Notes under the pieces: model-generated
Databases searched by the model: none
Told to the model about the DNA's origin: nothing
What the model saw: the letters and a program-made list of their open reading frames with translations, nothing else
DNA from: Dioscorea cayenensis subsp. rotundata
Lineage: Eukaryota; Streptophyta; Magnoliopsida; Dioscoreales; Dioscoreaceae
Assembly (NCBI RefSeq): GCF_009730915.1
Contig: NC_052487.1
Span: 186,001 to 250,000 of the forward strand
Direction of reading: 5' to 3'
DNA: 64,000 nt
Program-made: the position numbers and the translations under genes
Part shown: piece after piece, positions 35,930 to 48,127 of the stretch
How the letters are laid out: each line of letters begins with the position of its first letter
Numbering within the stretch: position 1 is the first letter of the stretch

Positions 35930-38900
35930 GCCACGTGGTGTAGTATTAAGCCCTTCAAGAATAAAAGTTTTTCATGCCATAGTATGGTTACTAGAGCCTG
36001 GAATTCTAATACTGCTTCCTCTCCCATGCATTCCTTTGCTCACTTCATTTCTTACACTAAAAGAAACCTTTGCAGGTGGAAAAATTCCGGTGTTTGTCAT
36101 TTCGATTCGGAAATCCGTAATATTGAAATGGAGATCTCCTCTGTGGACCAGAGTGGCTCTCTTTTGGATGATCAGTGGAGGATTACTTGGCTTAGGGCTC
36201 TCAAAAATCGTCATGCAGCCCTTCTGAGACAGAAAACTATTTATTGGGGTCAACGTGCTAAGAATCTGTGGTTATCGGGTGGTGACACAAATTCGAGCTT
36301 CTTCCACAAAGCGGTCAAAATTAGAAATCACAAGAATAAAATCAAAAGCATCAAAGATATTTCAGGTAACATCTACACCGCTCAAAGTGATATTGAAAAT
36401 TGTTTTGTTAATTATTATAAGAATATGTGGAGTTCTTCTTCCAATCTTGATCTGAATTCTCTGATCTCTGCCATGCCGGATGATTTCCCTGTGTTGGATG
36501 TTGGGGATGGAGACGATTTGATTAAACCTATCACCAAGCGTGAGGTTTATCAAACTCTCAACTCAATGCCCCGGGGGAAAAGTCCTGGTCCGGATGGTCT
36601 CAATGTGGAGTTCTATATCTTTTATTGGAATGTTTTGGGGGATCATCTTGTTCAGGCTATTTCTCATTTTTTCAATCATGCTAAAATTCCGGTTTCTTGG
36701 GGGAAAACTCTTATCACTCTGATTCCCAAAATTGATAACCCTGTCTCTGTTTCGGATTTTAGGCCTATCTCTCTCTGTAATGTTTGTTATAAAATTTTAG
36801 CTAAGATTTTGGCCAATCGCTTAAGGTCTGTGATTCATAAATTAATTAGCCCAGAGCATTCTGGGTTCATTCCGGGGCGTGGCACTTGTGATAACATTAT
36901 TGCAGCCCAGGAAATTGCCCACAGCCTGGAATATGATACCACTACCCTCCCTAGGATGATGCTCAAAATTGACATTGAAAAAGCTTTTGATACAATTGAA
37001 TGGGCCGCGATCTTTGCCACCCTCCATAGAATGTCCTTCCCTTCCCGTTGGATTTCTTGGATCAAAGCTACCCTTTCCTCTGCGTCTCTATCCTTCAATA
37101 TTAATGGCCATATCTCAACTTGGATTAGCAGTAATAGAGGGGTGCGACAAGGGGATCCCTTGTCCCCCCTTCTTTTTCTGCTTGTTTCTCAGACCCTGTC
37201 CATGATTCTTAACAAAGCTATGAGTCTTAACTTGGTCCCTGGGTTTTCTGATAGCGTCAATAGAAATTTTAATCATCTGATGTTTGCTGATGACCTCATC
37301 TTAATTACTAGAGCCTCTAGGAATGCAGCTAAAAATTCTCTCCTTTGCCTCAATATCTACCAACATCTTACGGGTCAAAAACCAAATCATGCTAAATCAG
37401 CGATCTATCTGCCCTCTTGGTGCAACAGGAGAATTGCTCGTTCAATTGCCAGAATTCTCAGCTTCAAGATTGGTCATTTCCCATTCCCTTACCTTGGTGT
37501 CCCTATTTCACCAAAAAAGCTTTTGGTCAGACAACTGGATTTTTTACCTAGTAGAGTTCGCAAAGCTATTAACCTTTGGAACCACTCAAATCTATCCCTT
37601 GCTGGCCGTTCGGTCCTTCTTAATAGCACTATTCTAGCAATCCCAAACCATTATTTATCAGTCATGAACCTTCCCCTTTCAATTCTGGATTCTATTTCAA
37701 AAATTGGTAGGGACTTTCTTTGGAGTAATGGCGGCAATAACTCTGGTTTCCATTCTGTTGGCTGGACCCTTACTACTCAAAAAAAATCTGAGGGAGGTCT
37801 TGGTGTCAGGAATCTCAGACTGGTCCAACATTCTCTCTTGGCCAAACATATCTTTGCTATTATGAATACTGAAAACAAAATCTGGATTGATATTTTCAAA
37901 ACTAAATATTTTAACTGGCATCCTTGGCATCATAGTAAACCTTCTCATTCCTCTTGGTTTTTCAAATCCATCTGCAACGCGGCAAACTTTCTTAAAACAA
38001 ATTTGTCTATATCTTATATCAATCCTGATGGCTTTAATTGGATGAGGGATCCATGGTTATTGGACACTCCCATTTCCAAGAAGCCAACATATCTTAATAT
38101 GAATCTTGATTTGGAAAATTTTCTCTTTAAAGATTTCTTGAGGAACAACTCTTTGTGCCTTGATTACCTTACTATGATGTTTGGAGATTTGGCGGATTTA
38201 AATCGTTGTAATAAATTGACCTTGGTTGAGAATGGACCGTCCCTTTGGGTTTGGTCTCCCCCCAACCACATGGCCTCTATCTCCTCTGCAGTTTATGATC
38301 ATATCAGTACTTCTGTTGATTCTGTGGATCTTTGGAATGGTTGGCAGCAAATTTGGAAACTGTGTGTAATACCTCGTGTTAAAACATTTATCTGGAAACT
38401 GGCCCATGGCAAACTTACAACTGGAGCTTATCTGTATAGCCTTCGCATCGGGCCCTTCGTTAATTGCTATTTTTGTGATCTGGAAGTTGATTCCATTGAG
38501 CACTCCATTTGGCGTTGCTCTAAAGTTATTCACATTTGGCTCCCTATCCTGGCTATGATGAACATTAACTCCACTGACCTTCTCTTCCTGAGCTCGGGTA
38601 GTTGGCTTACCCACAGCAATCACAGTAGATTGGAAAACTCAAAATTTAAAGCTATTATTGCTTTTGCTGCCTGGCTTTTCTGGAAGGAAAGGTGCAACCA
38701 TATTTTTCAAAAAACCACTCCTAAGCTGGATAACATTCTTGCCAGAGCCTGTGCCTATTATGATGATTTCCTTGTGGCGACTGGCAAAAACCTCAGGGAA
38801 TTGCCTAAACTTAACCCCTTCTCTCATTCAATTTGCATTTTCACTGATGCTTCTTGGAAGCATCGGTCTCTTTTTGCAGGACTTGGGTTTATTATCATTT

Positions 38901-39395
38901 CTAATCCTGGGAAGATCTTATTGGCAGGTGCCATGGGTGCTATTCACGACTCGCCAATTAATGCCGAACTGGATGCTATCTGTCTGGCGCTCTCCATCTG
39001 CAGAGAAAGAAACTGGATCCCAGATAGAATCTACACGGATTGCCCGGGTGCTGCAAGGATGGTTCTCAACCCTCATCCCTGCATTGCTTGGCAGTCTGCT
39101 GGAATAATCTCAAAGCTGAAAAACATCATCCAGAACTTCCAACACACTTGCATTTCAACCATCCCAAGAGAAGATAATCTAATCGCTGATGAGCTGGCTG
39201 CATTCGGCAGTCACAATCCCCTTTTATCACTCTTCTTCCGAGGCTTGGACCGTCCGAATTGGTTAGAAGAGCTATGCTCTTCTCTTCATCTTTGTTTTTA
39301 ATTTCTCTTTGGTTTCTTCTCACCCAGCTTTTAGCTCTTGTATTCCAAAAAATCACATAATTATAATAATTTTTAATGAATAAATAAATAAATTT
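35930..39395 (+). mobile_element. 5'-truncated L1-type LINE (plant non-LTR retrotransposon)
   Basis: A ~3.4-kb element lacks ORF1 and the endonuclease part of ORF2 but keeps the linker, reverse transcriptase, zinc-binding and RNase H regions in a single open frame. It ends in a short TAAA-type tail (about 39375-39395) rather than a long poly(A). No target-site duplication was found, so both edges are approximate. Its open frame implies a fairly recent, dead-on-arrival insertion. It sits about 230 bp upstream of the BBD 5' end, in opposite orientation to BBD. Confidence 0.9.
35984..39301 (+). CDS. LINE ORF2 remnant: reverse transcriptase + zf-RVT + RNase H
   Basis: The open frame is 1105 codons long. 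Residues 1-190 match the linker between endonuclease and polymerase (AWNSNTASSP, RWKNSGVCHFDSE). The polymerase spans about 215-480 with IPKIDNPVSVSDFRPISLCN, HSGFIPGRGTCDNIIAAQE, RGVRQGDPLSPLLFLL and the catalytic FADDLILI near residue 432. A zinc-binding reverse-transcriptase module lies at about 797-845 (PRVKTFIWKLAHGK then CYFCDLEVDSIEHSIWRC). A C-terminal RNase H lies at about 950-1070 with its acidic residues in FTDASW, INAELDAI, IYTDCPGA and IADELAAF. The upstream open frame continues a few codons before the first ATG, as expected for a truncated ORF2 whose true start is lost. It is not a host gene. Confidence 0.93.
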   Translation: MVTRAWNSNTASSPMHSFAHFISYTKRNLCRWKNSGVCHFDSEIRNIEMEISSVDQSGSLLDDQWRITWLRALKNRHAALLRQKTIYWGQRAKNLWLSGGDTNSSFFHKAVKIRNHKNKIKSIKDISGNIYTAQSDIENCFVNYYKNMWSSSSNLDLNSLISAMPDDFPVLDVGDGDDLIKPITKREVYQTLNSMPRGKSPGPDGLNVEFYIFYWNVLGDHLVQAISHFFNHAKIPVSWGKTLITLIPKIDNPVSVSDFRPISLCNVCYKILAKILANRLRSVIHKLISPEHSGFIPGRGTCDNIIAAQEIAHSLEYDTTTLPRMMLKIDIEKAFDTIEWAAIFATLHRMSFPSRWISWIKATLSSASLSFNINGHISTWISSNRGVRQGDPLSPLLFLLVSQTLSMILNKAMSLNLVPGFSDSVNRNFNHLMFADDLILITRASRNAAKNSLLCLNIYQHLTGQKPNHAKSAIYLPSWCNRRIARSIARILSFKIGHFPFPYLGVPISPKKLLVRQLDFLPSRVRKAINLWNHSNLSLAGRSVLLNSTILAIPNHYLSVMNLPLSILDSISKIGRDFLWSNGGNNSGFHSVGWTLTTQKKSEGGLGVRNLRLVQHSLLAKHIFAIMNTENKIWIDIFKTKYFNWHPWHHSKPSHSSWFFKSICNAANFLKTNLSISYINPDGFNWMRDPWLLDTPISKKPTYLNMNLDLENFLFKDFLRNNSLCLDYLTMMFGDLADLNRCNKLTLVENGPSLWVWSPPNHMASISSAVYDHISTSVDSVDLWNGWQQIWKLCVIPRVKTFIWKLAHGKLTTGAYLYSLRIGPFVNCYFCDLEVDSIEHSIWRCSKVIHIWLPILAMMNINSTDLLFLSSGSWLTHSNHSRLENSKFKAIIAFAAWLFWKERCNHIFQKTTPKLDNILARACAYYDDFLVATGKNLRELPKLNPFSHSICIFTDASWKHRSLFAGLGFIIISNPGKILLAGAMGAIHDSPINAELDAICLALSICRERNWIPDRIYTDCPGAARMVLNPHPCIAWQSAGIISKLKNIIQNFQHTCISTIPREDNLIADELAAFGSHNPLLSLFFRGLDRPNWLEELCSSLHLCF

Positions 39396-39669
39396 GAATT
39401 TCTCTGAAACAACTCAACTTAATAATATGTTTCTCTTGGTTTTTTATTAATTTCATGATTTATTTATTACAATGAAATAAATGGTCATGTTGCAGAAGCC
39501 CACTTAATTGAAATAGTTAGCGGTAAAAAAAGTAAATCTTTCCTATGATGTACACAGTAATAAAAGTTTAAATTTTTATTTGAAGAATTACCTTATAAAT
39601 AGTATCACAACTCACACCACTGCATCAAAACTTTTTTTTTAAAAAAAATAATAATAAATACACATCTAT

Positions 39670-39930
39670 ATATATTATTAAAGTAGATGTATAATTTATT
39701 CCGAGAACATTTCAAGTAACAATTTATTATTTTTTTAATAATATTTAAATTTTTATTTATATTACTTTTAATATTAATAATTAAAAAATATTAATTACAC
39801 ATAAATAAATGTTCATGAGACTTTTGAAATCTAAAATATAAAATAGTTTCTGAGTTGTTTTATTATATTATTTTATATATGATATTGCCTCAAAACTCCT
39901 CATAAAAATTTTGAATCACCGATGCGAAAC
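39670..39930. repeat. Dispersed repeat, second copy (cf. 23285-23475)
   Basis: The block TATTAAAGTAGATGTATAAT and the following AATATTAATAATTAAAAA-type segment match the copy at 23285-23475. Both continue to an AAAACTCCT-type segment. In this copy a 7-bp inverted repeat (ACATCTA/TAGATGT) flanks the start, so a hairpin-ended element such as a Helitron or MITE end is possible but unproven. Confidence 0.65.
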
Positions 39931-40086
39931 TGGAGAAAATGCCTCATGTTAATAATTTAAAAAGATCTCTGAAGGTTAGATCCAAAATATCATTTAAAAA
40001 ACCATATTATAAATGCCTTATTAATTATAAGTGTCTTGTTAATTCATTTGACATTGGAATGTGATTTATGAAACACTAACTACCCT

Positions 40087-40138
40087 ATTGACTTTGTTTC
40101 TTTTTAATAAAGCTGTGGTTTATCCACTTTTATCAAAA
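40087..40138 (+). mobile_element. 52-bp LINE 3' tail with 9-bp TSD
   Basis: The short insert, containing TTTAATAAAGCTGTGGTTTATCC and an A-rich end (given here as TGTGGTTTATCC), is bracketed by AACTACCCT at 40078-40086 and 40139-40147. The same GTGGTTTATCYAY ending recurs at 46918, 55781 and 59683. Confidence 0.7.
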
Positions 40139-40147
40139 AACTACCCT

Positions 40148-41401
40148 CTGGCCCATGCAGACATGAAAAGCAAGTGCTTGTTGCAAACTTCAAGCTATTG
40201 TCTATTGACACGTTATTTATGTGTTATTATTTAAGCATGCGAAGTTGTGTTTGAATTAATGCTTTAAAAATCAATTTCAACTTTTGCATTAAAATTGAAA
40301 TAAATGTTTCACCAATGCATTAATGAGTGCTGGTTTTTTAATTTCAATAGAACTAGATCATTCATATCTTAAAAAAATATATAATTTTTGCATGATTTAA
40401 TAAAATTTTTTTTAATAAAAATTGGATAAAATCACAACATTTTTAACGAAGTTTCGAGTTACCTCTATTTTTATTATAATCAATGTGTTTTATTTAAAAA
40501 ACTATTATTACCAATTATCACCCTAACCAATATATTTTTATATATACTTAAAAAAAAATTAACCACAATTACATGAAAACACAAAGAACATACAAACTAG
40601 AGAGAAATACAAATAGAGGGGAGAAACTAACAGGGAAGAAAAAAAGAATAACCACAAGAGTGGTTCACAAATAATTATTGTTCATTTTATATTTTTCAAA
40701 TAATTATTGTTTATTTTATATTTTTTTCACGTATATATTTTTTATAATTATACACTCTAATTATTGTTAATTTTTTCATAAGTTATATAAACTATAAATA
40801 AAAATAAAAATGAAATTACAACACAAAAATTAAACAAAAATAATAAGGGAACTAAACACTGATGACATGTGTGCATCACATATGCATCTTTGGTTTTATG
40901 GTGTCCTCTACCTATTATTATTTTCTTTTAATAATAAAGTCAATAAATCATAAATTTATTAAAAAGAATAGTGTACAGAAAAGACCACTACTGGTTTGTT
41001 GGTTAAATTGAATGTAGTTGTTATATATTTTATTTATTTATTTATAAACTTATTTTTAAAACAAAGGAGAAGAAAAGATAAACTTGCTCCCAAATTTTCT
41101 CTTCCCAAAAGGAGAGCATGAATGTATCATTGTTAGCAGAATTTTATTCCAATAGACAATGAAATGGAGTATAGAAAGGCAGGGCAGTCTCCAAAGAATC
41201 TTTGTAAATTATAGAACACTCACTCACTCACTCACTCACCAAACATCAAGATTCAAAACCACACACACAAACACAAACAAAGGAGGAGCACAACATTCAT
41301 CAATGATCACTTCTCAACTTCCTCATCATCATCATCTTCTTCATCTTCTTTATCTTCATCTTCATCTTCATCTTCATCTTCATCATCTCTTTTCACTTTC
41401 T
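40148..41401. other. Intergenic, with simple repeats
   Basis: AT-rich 3' flank of SEC14 gene 2. It contains (CTCA)n near 41218-41238 and a (CAT/CTT)n tract at about 41325-41395. The latter reads on the minus strand as an acidic Asp/Glu run, but it lies after the stop of gene 2. Confidence 0.6.
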
Positions 41402-44384
41402 TCACCAGCAGAATGGATTCTAAATTTAACAAATGTTAAGACTATGTTATTGTTGCATTGATTCATCATTCAGTGTTTTCTGAATTTTTGTAATTACTTA
41501 CCAACTTGCTCTTCTTCTTCTTCTTCTTCTTCTTGCTATCAATATAAGCAGCCATCTCCCCTTGTCTTACAAGAGCATCCTCCAATGCCTACATAAACCA
41601 ATTCAACAAATTTTAGTTTATTTTAATCTCCAAAACAACCATAAATAACATTCATTTTACATGAACTTATACAGTTCAGAAAATACAGAGCAATACCTTC
41701 TTTGTTGCATTAAGTTCAGCTTCCAAAGACTCAGCGCGGCTTACAGCAGTCTTCAACATCTCCTCCTTCTCGGCCGGCATTTCAACGGGCTTCGTACTCA
41801 TGATGCTTACTTTTTCTTCCAAATCACAAAGACGCTTCAACATGGCAGAGTATTCAGTGGTCGAGATGGTCACCGTTTGTGCCGGCAGCTGTGTCCGGCC
41901 TTTCTCCATGTTTTCTGCAGAGCAAGTATTGCTAGCATAATCAAGTGCTGCACTAACAATTTTCCTCGGCATTGCTTTTGATACTCTGATAACAGTTACA
42001 ATGCCCATGATCAATGCCATGATCCCGGAAAGGATGTTGTTACTCATCATCCCTTCTGAGATCTTCGCAAGATCTTGAAACTCACAAGCCCCTGCATTAC
42101 CTACGTGATCGAAAAGAAACATTATTAACAAAATCGATAGAAAAGATGCCGACCGAGCACAAAATAATATCTTAATATATCTAACTGCGAACAAACCTTT
42201 ATTGATCGCTAGTGTTTGATTCATCGCTTCTTTATTCGATAAAGCATCTACGACTTTGTCGACCATGGGAGCAAAATCATCATAAACATATGAGGCCACG
42301 GGTGGAAACTACATTGAGTAATGTTCGATGAGCTCGATTCAACTTAAAAGTTTAAGCTAATAGAATTTTTTTCTTCGAGAGTTAGTTACCTTGTAGTCAG
42401 AGCTGGCTATTTCTTCATGAACAGGAGACAAATGAGGGTGCTCAATCATACTTCTTGGAAGTTTAGAAGAGATGGATTTGTCATCGTCTTCCAAGAAAGT
42501 CTTCGCAGAAATAGAATCCTGATGATAATTAGTAACAATTAAATCAAATTCAACATCATTTGCAATAAAGAGAAAATGATTACATGTAGTCTAGTACCAC
42601 CTTTGGATACAATATCTCATCCTCGGAGATGGTCTTCTCATCTATGGATGGATTTTTCTTGTGTTTTCCGCATTTAGCCGCACCGTTTTGAACCATCTGC
42701 ATAAATTGCCCATGAGTTTACATTCAGATAGTTTCAAATACAATGCTTATGAGATTAAGACCTTTAGGACTTCGGGGTCCTTCCATGGACCTTTGTCGGA
42801 ACGAAGACAACCACCATGCTCGGCGCATGTGCAGGTACCTCCAAGAAACTCCGGCAATTCACTAACAAAATCAATGAATGTATGAGATTAATGTATACTT
42901 AGTTTAAACAAGAATGACATTGTTTAGTTACCTTGCATCAATCACTTCAAGAAGCTTGCTCTGGTACTTGTTTCCAAGAACCTGATAGCCAATGATTTCT
43001 GTTAGATTATGTGAATTTTATAAGCTTAAAAAACAAAATTAATGAACAAACTCACATGAATCTTTGAGGTTGTCTTAGGATCAAGGAAAGTTTTAATAGT
43101 GTTCCATAGCAGTCTAAATCCACTGCCTGCATTGATGATGAACATTTGGCACAGGGTCTGCCACAAAACAAGAGTACATTTGATCAATCAAAAGATTCAA
43201 AACCATCTATGATTTTCTTGTATAAATTTCTGAGTTTACTTTACCTCAGGATAGTTATCTCCGTCGATCTTCTGAAGACAACCGATGAGTTCACGTGCAG
43301 CCTTAGTGAGATGTTTATAGCCCTGAAAAATCCAAATGTACACAATACCATTATAATATATACATAATAGTTACAAGTAAGGACGTATCGAGAATATTAA
43401 GATTAACATACCACACCCTGCACATCAAGAATTGTTGTGCTTTGATCAATATGGCGCCTCGCGGCGATAGAACAAGCCGGGAATTTGACATCGAATGTTT
43501 TCTCGAACTCTCTGACATGGTATTTAACATACCGATCCATGGTTGTAACTTGCATCAACTTAGTAACATCAATCTGTCCCAGTCTTTCAATATAAACAGG
43601 TCTGCCTTCTTTATCAACTCCATGATGACCTTGTGGATAGTGTTCTAGGACTTGATCAATTTCACTAAATTCAAAGTCCTATATCACAATCAAACAACAT
43701 CAAATCAGCAAAACTCTCATTCATGACTAGTGTTTCATTATTGTTATTGTTATGCTGATTTTAAGTACCTCGAGGACAGTATCGGCACCAAACTCCTTTC
43801 TCCATTTAAGCATATCCGTCCACATTTGCTTCGCTTTCTCGATATCAAACTTCCTTGCCTTCAAAAATCTATTCGATCACAAATAAACATATAAGTATAT
43901 TATCATACTGTATTCTCTAATTTTAATACATAAAAAGCTCGCGAAAACAAAGCACCTAAGCATGGTGTGATAATCGTCATGTCTTGAAGGAAGAAGCTCT
44001 TCTAAGACGAGAATTTGTCGGAATGCATCAACGACACTCATTTCCTCAGCATCGCGTACATCCTCAATAGAAACAGACATGACTCTGCTGTGCTTCTTAC
44101 TCCTTTTCGTCAAAGAATGCCGAAACTTTGTGGAGGCATTGATAGCCTTCTTCTTAAGAGACTCAATACGAGTCTTCCTTTCATCCTCCGAGTTCTCCGC
44201 ATCGGATCTTCTGCCTCTCTTTTCTTCATGCAAAGCATCTAGACCTGAATAGTATCAAGAATTAATGATTCTAGTGTGCCTTCATCAACAAATACAATAT
44301 TATGTAATATATCGAAATCGAAACCGGAAAATTAGTACCTAGTTTTTCAGAACGGTCTAGAGGCCCTGAGATTACTTCACTCAT
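41402..44384 (-). CDS. SEC14-nodulin type phosphatidylinositol transfer protein (SFH-like), gene 2
   Basis: Fourteen exons in transcript order: 44384-44339, 44244-43956, 43868-43769, 43678-43412, 43322-43245, 43157-43056, 42981-42932, 42861-42762, 42696-42601, 42518-42390, 42308-42197, 42100-41697, 41588-41502, 41419-41402. They give 625 aa. The exon sizes 100, 267, 78, 102, 50 and 100 over the SEC14 fold equal those of gene 1, so the two are tandem paralogues. Motifs include YYPQGHHG-type (here [20 protein letters not shown]), [16 protein letters not shown] and [15 protein letters not shown] membrane-type segment lies near residue 480 ([13 protein letters not shown]), then a coiled coil. The C-terminus has eight Lys in a row followed by SKLNPFCW. 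Introns are shorter than in gene 1. Role as for gene 1: phosphoinositide homeostasis at membranes. Confidence 0.94.
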
Positions 44385-44833
44385 GGTTTGGCTTGCTTGT
44401 GAGCTGAACCTGGTGAAAGACAACAACAACAACAAAAGGGATGGAGAATTAAAGAACTCTGTTATTGAGTTTGAAGGTTATCGATCGGCACGCGTCTTTT
44501 AATCGCCTGAAATAAATAAACTTTTACAATCAATGAACCAGTAATTTGTTTGGATGAACACCATCCAAACATCAAGAACTTCACCCAAAATTCATCAGCA
44601 ATTTTCAAAATTATATACAAAAACAAATAAGAAAAAACAAGTCAAATATAGTCCAATGAGAGAGAAAAAAAAAAATCAAAGAAAAACAATGTGATGATAA
44701 AAACAGTGAAGAAAAGAAGAGAACAATGTTGAGATATTACATTAAAATGAGAGGAAATATGAAGCAATTAAGAACAATGTCATTGAATGATAAAAAAGAT
44801 GGATTGAGAGAAAGAGATATGAATTATAATACC

Positions 44834-44960
44834 TCAGAGACGCAATGAAAAGGAAGAGAGAAAATGAGTTTAAATGACCTCCAAACGCGCCGGAGAGAAA
44901 GGATTGGTTTTGGGGTGTTGGTGTAGAATGGGTTCGTTGGAGGGAATGAAGCGCGAAATG
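44834..44960 (-). other. Probable 5'UTR exon of SEC14 gene 2
   Basis: The minus strand shows a donor (CTCTGAG/GTATTATA near 44834) and a matching acceptor (TTTCACCAG at about 44410) upstream of the ATG at 44384, giving a spliced leader as in gene 1's layout. The 5' edge is approximate. Confidence 0.5.
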
Positions 44961-46879
44961 CAAGCCACTCCGTTTGTTTTTATTTTATTTTATTTTTATT
45001 TATTTATTTTTTTAAGCTAATTATGCATTGGACTTGAGAGAAAAAAGCGTAGAATTATGGGATTATTTTAGAAAGATTTGTTTGGATTTCCTTCGCCTCC
45101 AACTAATAACGTAGTTTTAGAGCAGGTTTTTCTTCGCAGAGACAAGCACCATCCTATAAGGGCAGATACAATGGTATACTGATTACAATCTGTTAATGAT
45201 CCTTATATATTTATTAACTCAGAGAACATATAGAATAATTGGAGACATATCATAGGTTTTTCTAAAAAAAATATTTCATAAATTAAACTGAATTAATGAA
45301 TCCCTTTGCGAGAGACAGAGCATGCACATTATTACATTTCACTATATAAAGTAGTAATTGATTTTTAGAGGTTGTTTTGAAATAATTTTAGGGCGACCAC
45401 TCATTTATACATGCAAAAGAATTTTATCAACAAATGATATAAATATTAAAATAAGTAAATCTTCTCTTGATTTTTAAAATATAATGAATCACACATCCAA
45501 CCCGTAATCTTGACTTAGTAAAATGATATATATATATATATATATATTGGCAAATAAGAATAAAACCACCTGTTAAGGGTAAATATATGTAAATAGCTAG
45601 GCTCGATGATATATACATATACATTGTCCCTTTTTTTTTAACTATAAAAATTATTTTTAAATTTTTTTAAAATTAATTCTCTAGACCAATGATTTTTCTA
45701 GTCTATTAACAACAATTCTTCTCCATAAAGTGTTTGCATCCTGTCGAAGAGAAAGGATTTGAATCTATCCTCTCAGTCCATATAGAACTAGGGTAGTTAA
45801 CTTTGAATGTTATGTTTGTAAGGGATGTGTGTGTGTGTGTGTTTTTTTTCTTTTAAGTTGGGATTATTATATATATAGGTTATATATATATATATATATT
45901 GATGAAAACTTCTAGAATACTGGTGAAGAGTTGAGCTAAAGCCGGATATATTGCACTATTTGATAACATATATCTTAACTCAAAATTTTCCAAACTCTAA
46001 ACAAACGTTCAATAACTAAAAATAGTTAAATTTATATTTCTTTGAAAGAACAAATATCTTATGGTGGCCATTTAATTTTTTTAATAAAATCAATAAATTA
46101 TGAATATATTAAAAAAAACATTGAGTACAAGTGGATATATAGAGACTAGATCTACTCGGTGTGGAAGTTGAAACACATGACAGAAGACAATGTTTTTATG
46201 TCTAAAAAAAATGTCTCAAAAATTTTAAACACACCTCTAAAAAATAAATTAATTAATAATTACAGATTTTGTGATTAACACGGTTTTCTTATTGACTTAA
46301 TGCTTTTACCACATAACCTTTCTGAATGTAACAGCCCCTGGTATTCTCTCCCATGGTTTCCCAACACAAGAACATAATCTAAAAAATTATTGTCACTGAA
46401 TTGATACTAATCTTCAGTGGAAATTAGAACATTTTAATTAACTATATGCCTTTATAATTTTGGCTCTTCATTATCTATTTAGACCTTTTTATTAGACCCT
46501 TGAAAGGAATTGATGCCTTTTGTTTCAATAGTGGTTTTGGTTTCTTATTAGTCAACCATTGGAATGAAGTAGTGGGTAGGCATCTTTGAATAATTAACTT
46601 ACCTCTCATAAAATGCTTTGCCACTAAATAGATACACGTTTTTAATGTAATTAAACATTGAAATTTTTGGCTAATTAGGGTTTATCAAGATCAAAGAAAG
46701 ATGTGACCACCAAAAAATAAGAAATCATTTTGGTCATTGGTTGTCTCACTTCTAATGCTTGGTCATTTTGAACAATTACCATGAACTTCCACATGAGGGA
46801 TATCCGAAGAATTTTTATTAATAATATTTTCGATGGCATTTGGTTGAAGTAAAATTTTTAATAATACTGGTTGTATTTG

Positions 46880-46938
46880 GTTGGTTCTACTGTATGGTTT
46901 TATTAAGTTTAATAGACGTGGTTTATCTACCTTTTCAA
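46880..46938 (+). mobile_element. Probable short LINE 3' tail
   Basis: ATTAAGTTTAATAGACGTGG followed by TTTATCTACC resembles the 3' ends at 40087-40138 and 55707-55809. It runs into a TA microsatellite in place of poly(A). No clear TSD was found. Confidence 0.45.
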
Positions 46939-48127
46939 TATATATATATATATATTATAATAATAATAATTATTTTGAACATGCCTTTCTTGATTCTCCA
47001 TAATACTGAAAATATATTTTTTTTATCGGGTTATTAATAGATTTAAATGTAAAGAGAAACAAGCAAGAGATCGTTGTATCTACTATCAAAAAAATCTTAA
47101 ATAATTTCAACTTTTTTTTTAATTTAAGCCTCGCAACTAATGCACTCAATGCGATGAGGATTTTACATTTAATAATTTATAATTGTATTTTTTTAATTTA
47201 TTCAAATTTTCACATTAAAAAAATAGTACATATTGTTCTTTGGGATAAATTCTCTCTCACGGCATTTGTTTAGATGAATAGTTTGTTTATTTTATAAAAA
47301 AAAATTTAAAAAAAATTAAATTATATATTTTATATATATAAATTGGCATGAGAAGGCTTTGTCCTTGCTAATTACTACTGATCAAGTTTTTCCCCATGTA
47401 TTCCACCCAATTACTCTTGCAAGAAATAAATCCAATATTAATCTCTTCATGCCATGAACTCCGAATTTGAATGGCAAGCAATATTTCGATAAGAGATGTT
47501 TTATATTATAAATATAAATATAAATATTCGATAAGTGATTTGGTAGTTGGGTAGGCTTTGTTTTAAGCAACAATGAAGTTTAACATTGTCAATGAGTACT
47601 TTGTAAAGATATGTGCTGTCCTCTCTGACTAATGTTTTTATTAGTATTATATTCATATAAAAATCACCTCTTCAGTGTTTCTTGCATTGTGGTTTGCAGT
47701 TCATTGTAAGGAAGGTAGTTGGAATATATATTATATATGATCACCATCCCATGGTTTATCCATTTATGATTATATTATATTATAAAAGATATGCTTTTAT
47801 GATGCATGTCCCAGAGAATAACAGCAACGAAAAATATAAAAAAAATTACCAAAGTCACTTGGTTCATGTTGTTAGTGGTATTAACTCAGGGGCTCTTTGG
47901 TAATTTGTAATTAGCTATAATTAGCTATGGTGCAAGTGGATTTACTTATAAAACATTGTTTGGTTACTGTGAAATATATTTTACATGTTATTGTACTTTT
48001 ACAGCATTGTAACTAATAATAACTTTTGTTGTAAGTTGAAATGCTACAAAACAACTTAATTAAAATTACTCTTCTCCTCATAAAAGCATAGCATTCTCCA
48101 CATAAAATTTCAGGGACTTGATCACTC

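Noticed and set aside
38198-38623. Minus-strand open frame of 141 codons
   Set aside because: Shadow of the LINE reverse-transcriptase frame.
41325-41400. Acidic Asp/Glu-rich C-terminus for SEC14 gene 2 on the minus strand
   Set aside because: The exon at 41419-41402 ends in frame with NPFCW and a stop; the acidic run is a trinucleotide repeat beyond it.
47888-48115. hAT or MITE element starting CAGGGGCTCTTTGG
   Set aside because: No matching terminal inverted repeat or 8-bp duplication found.
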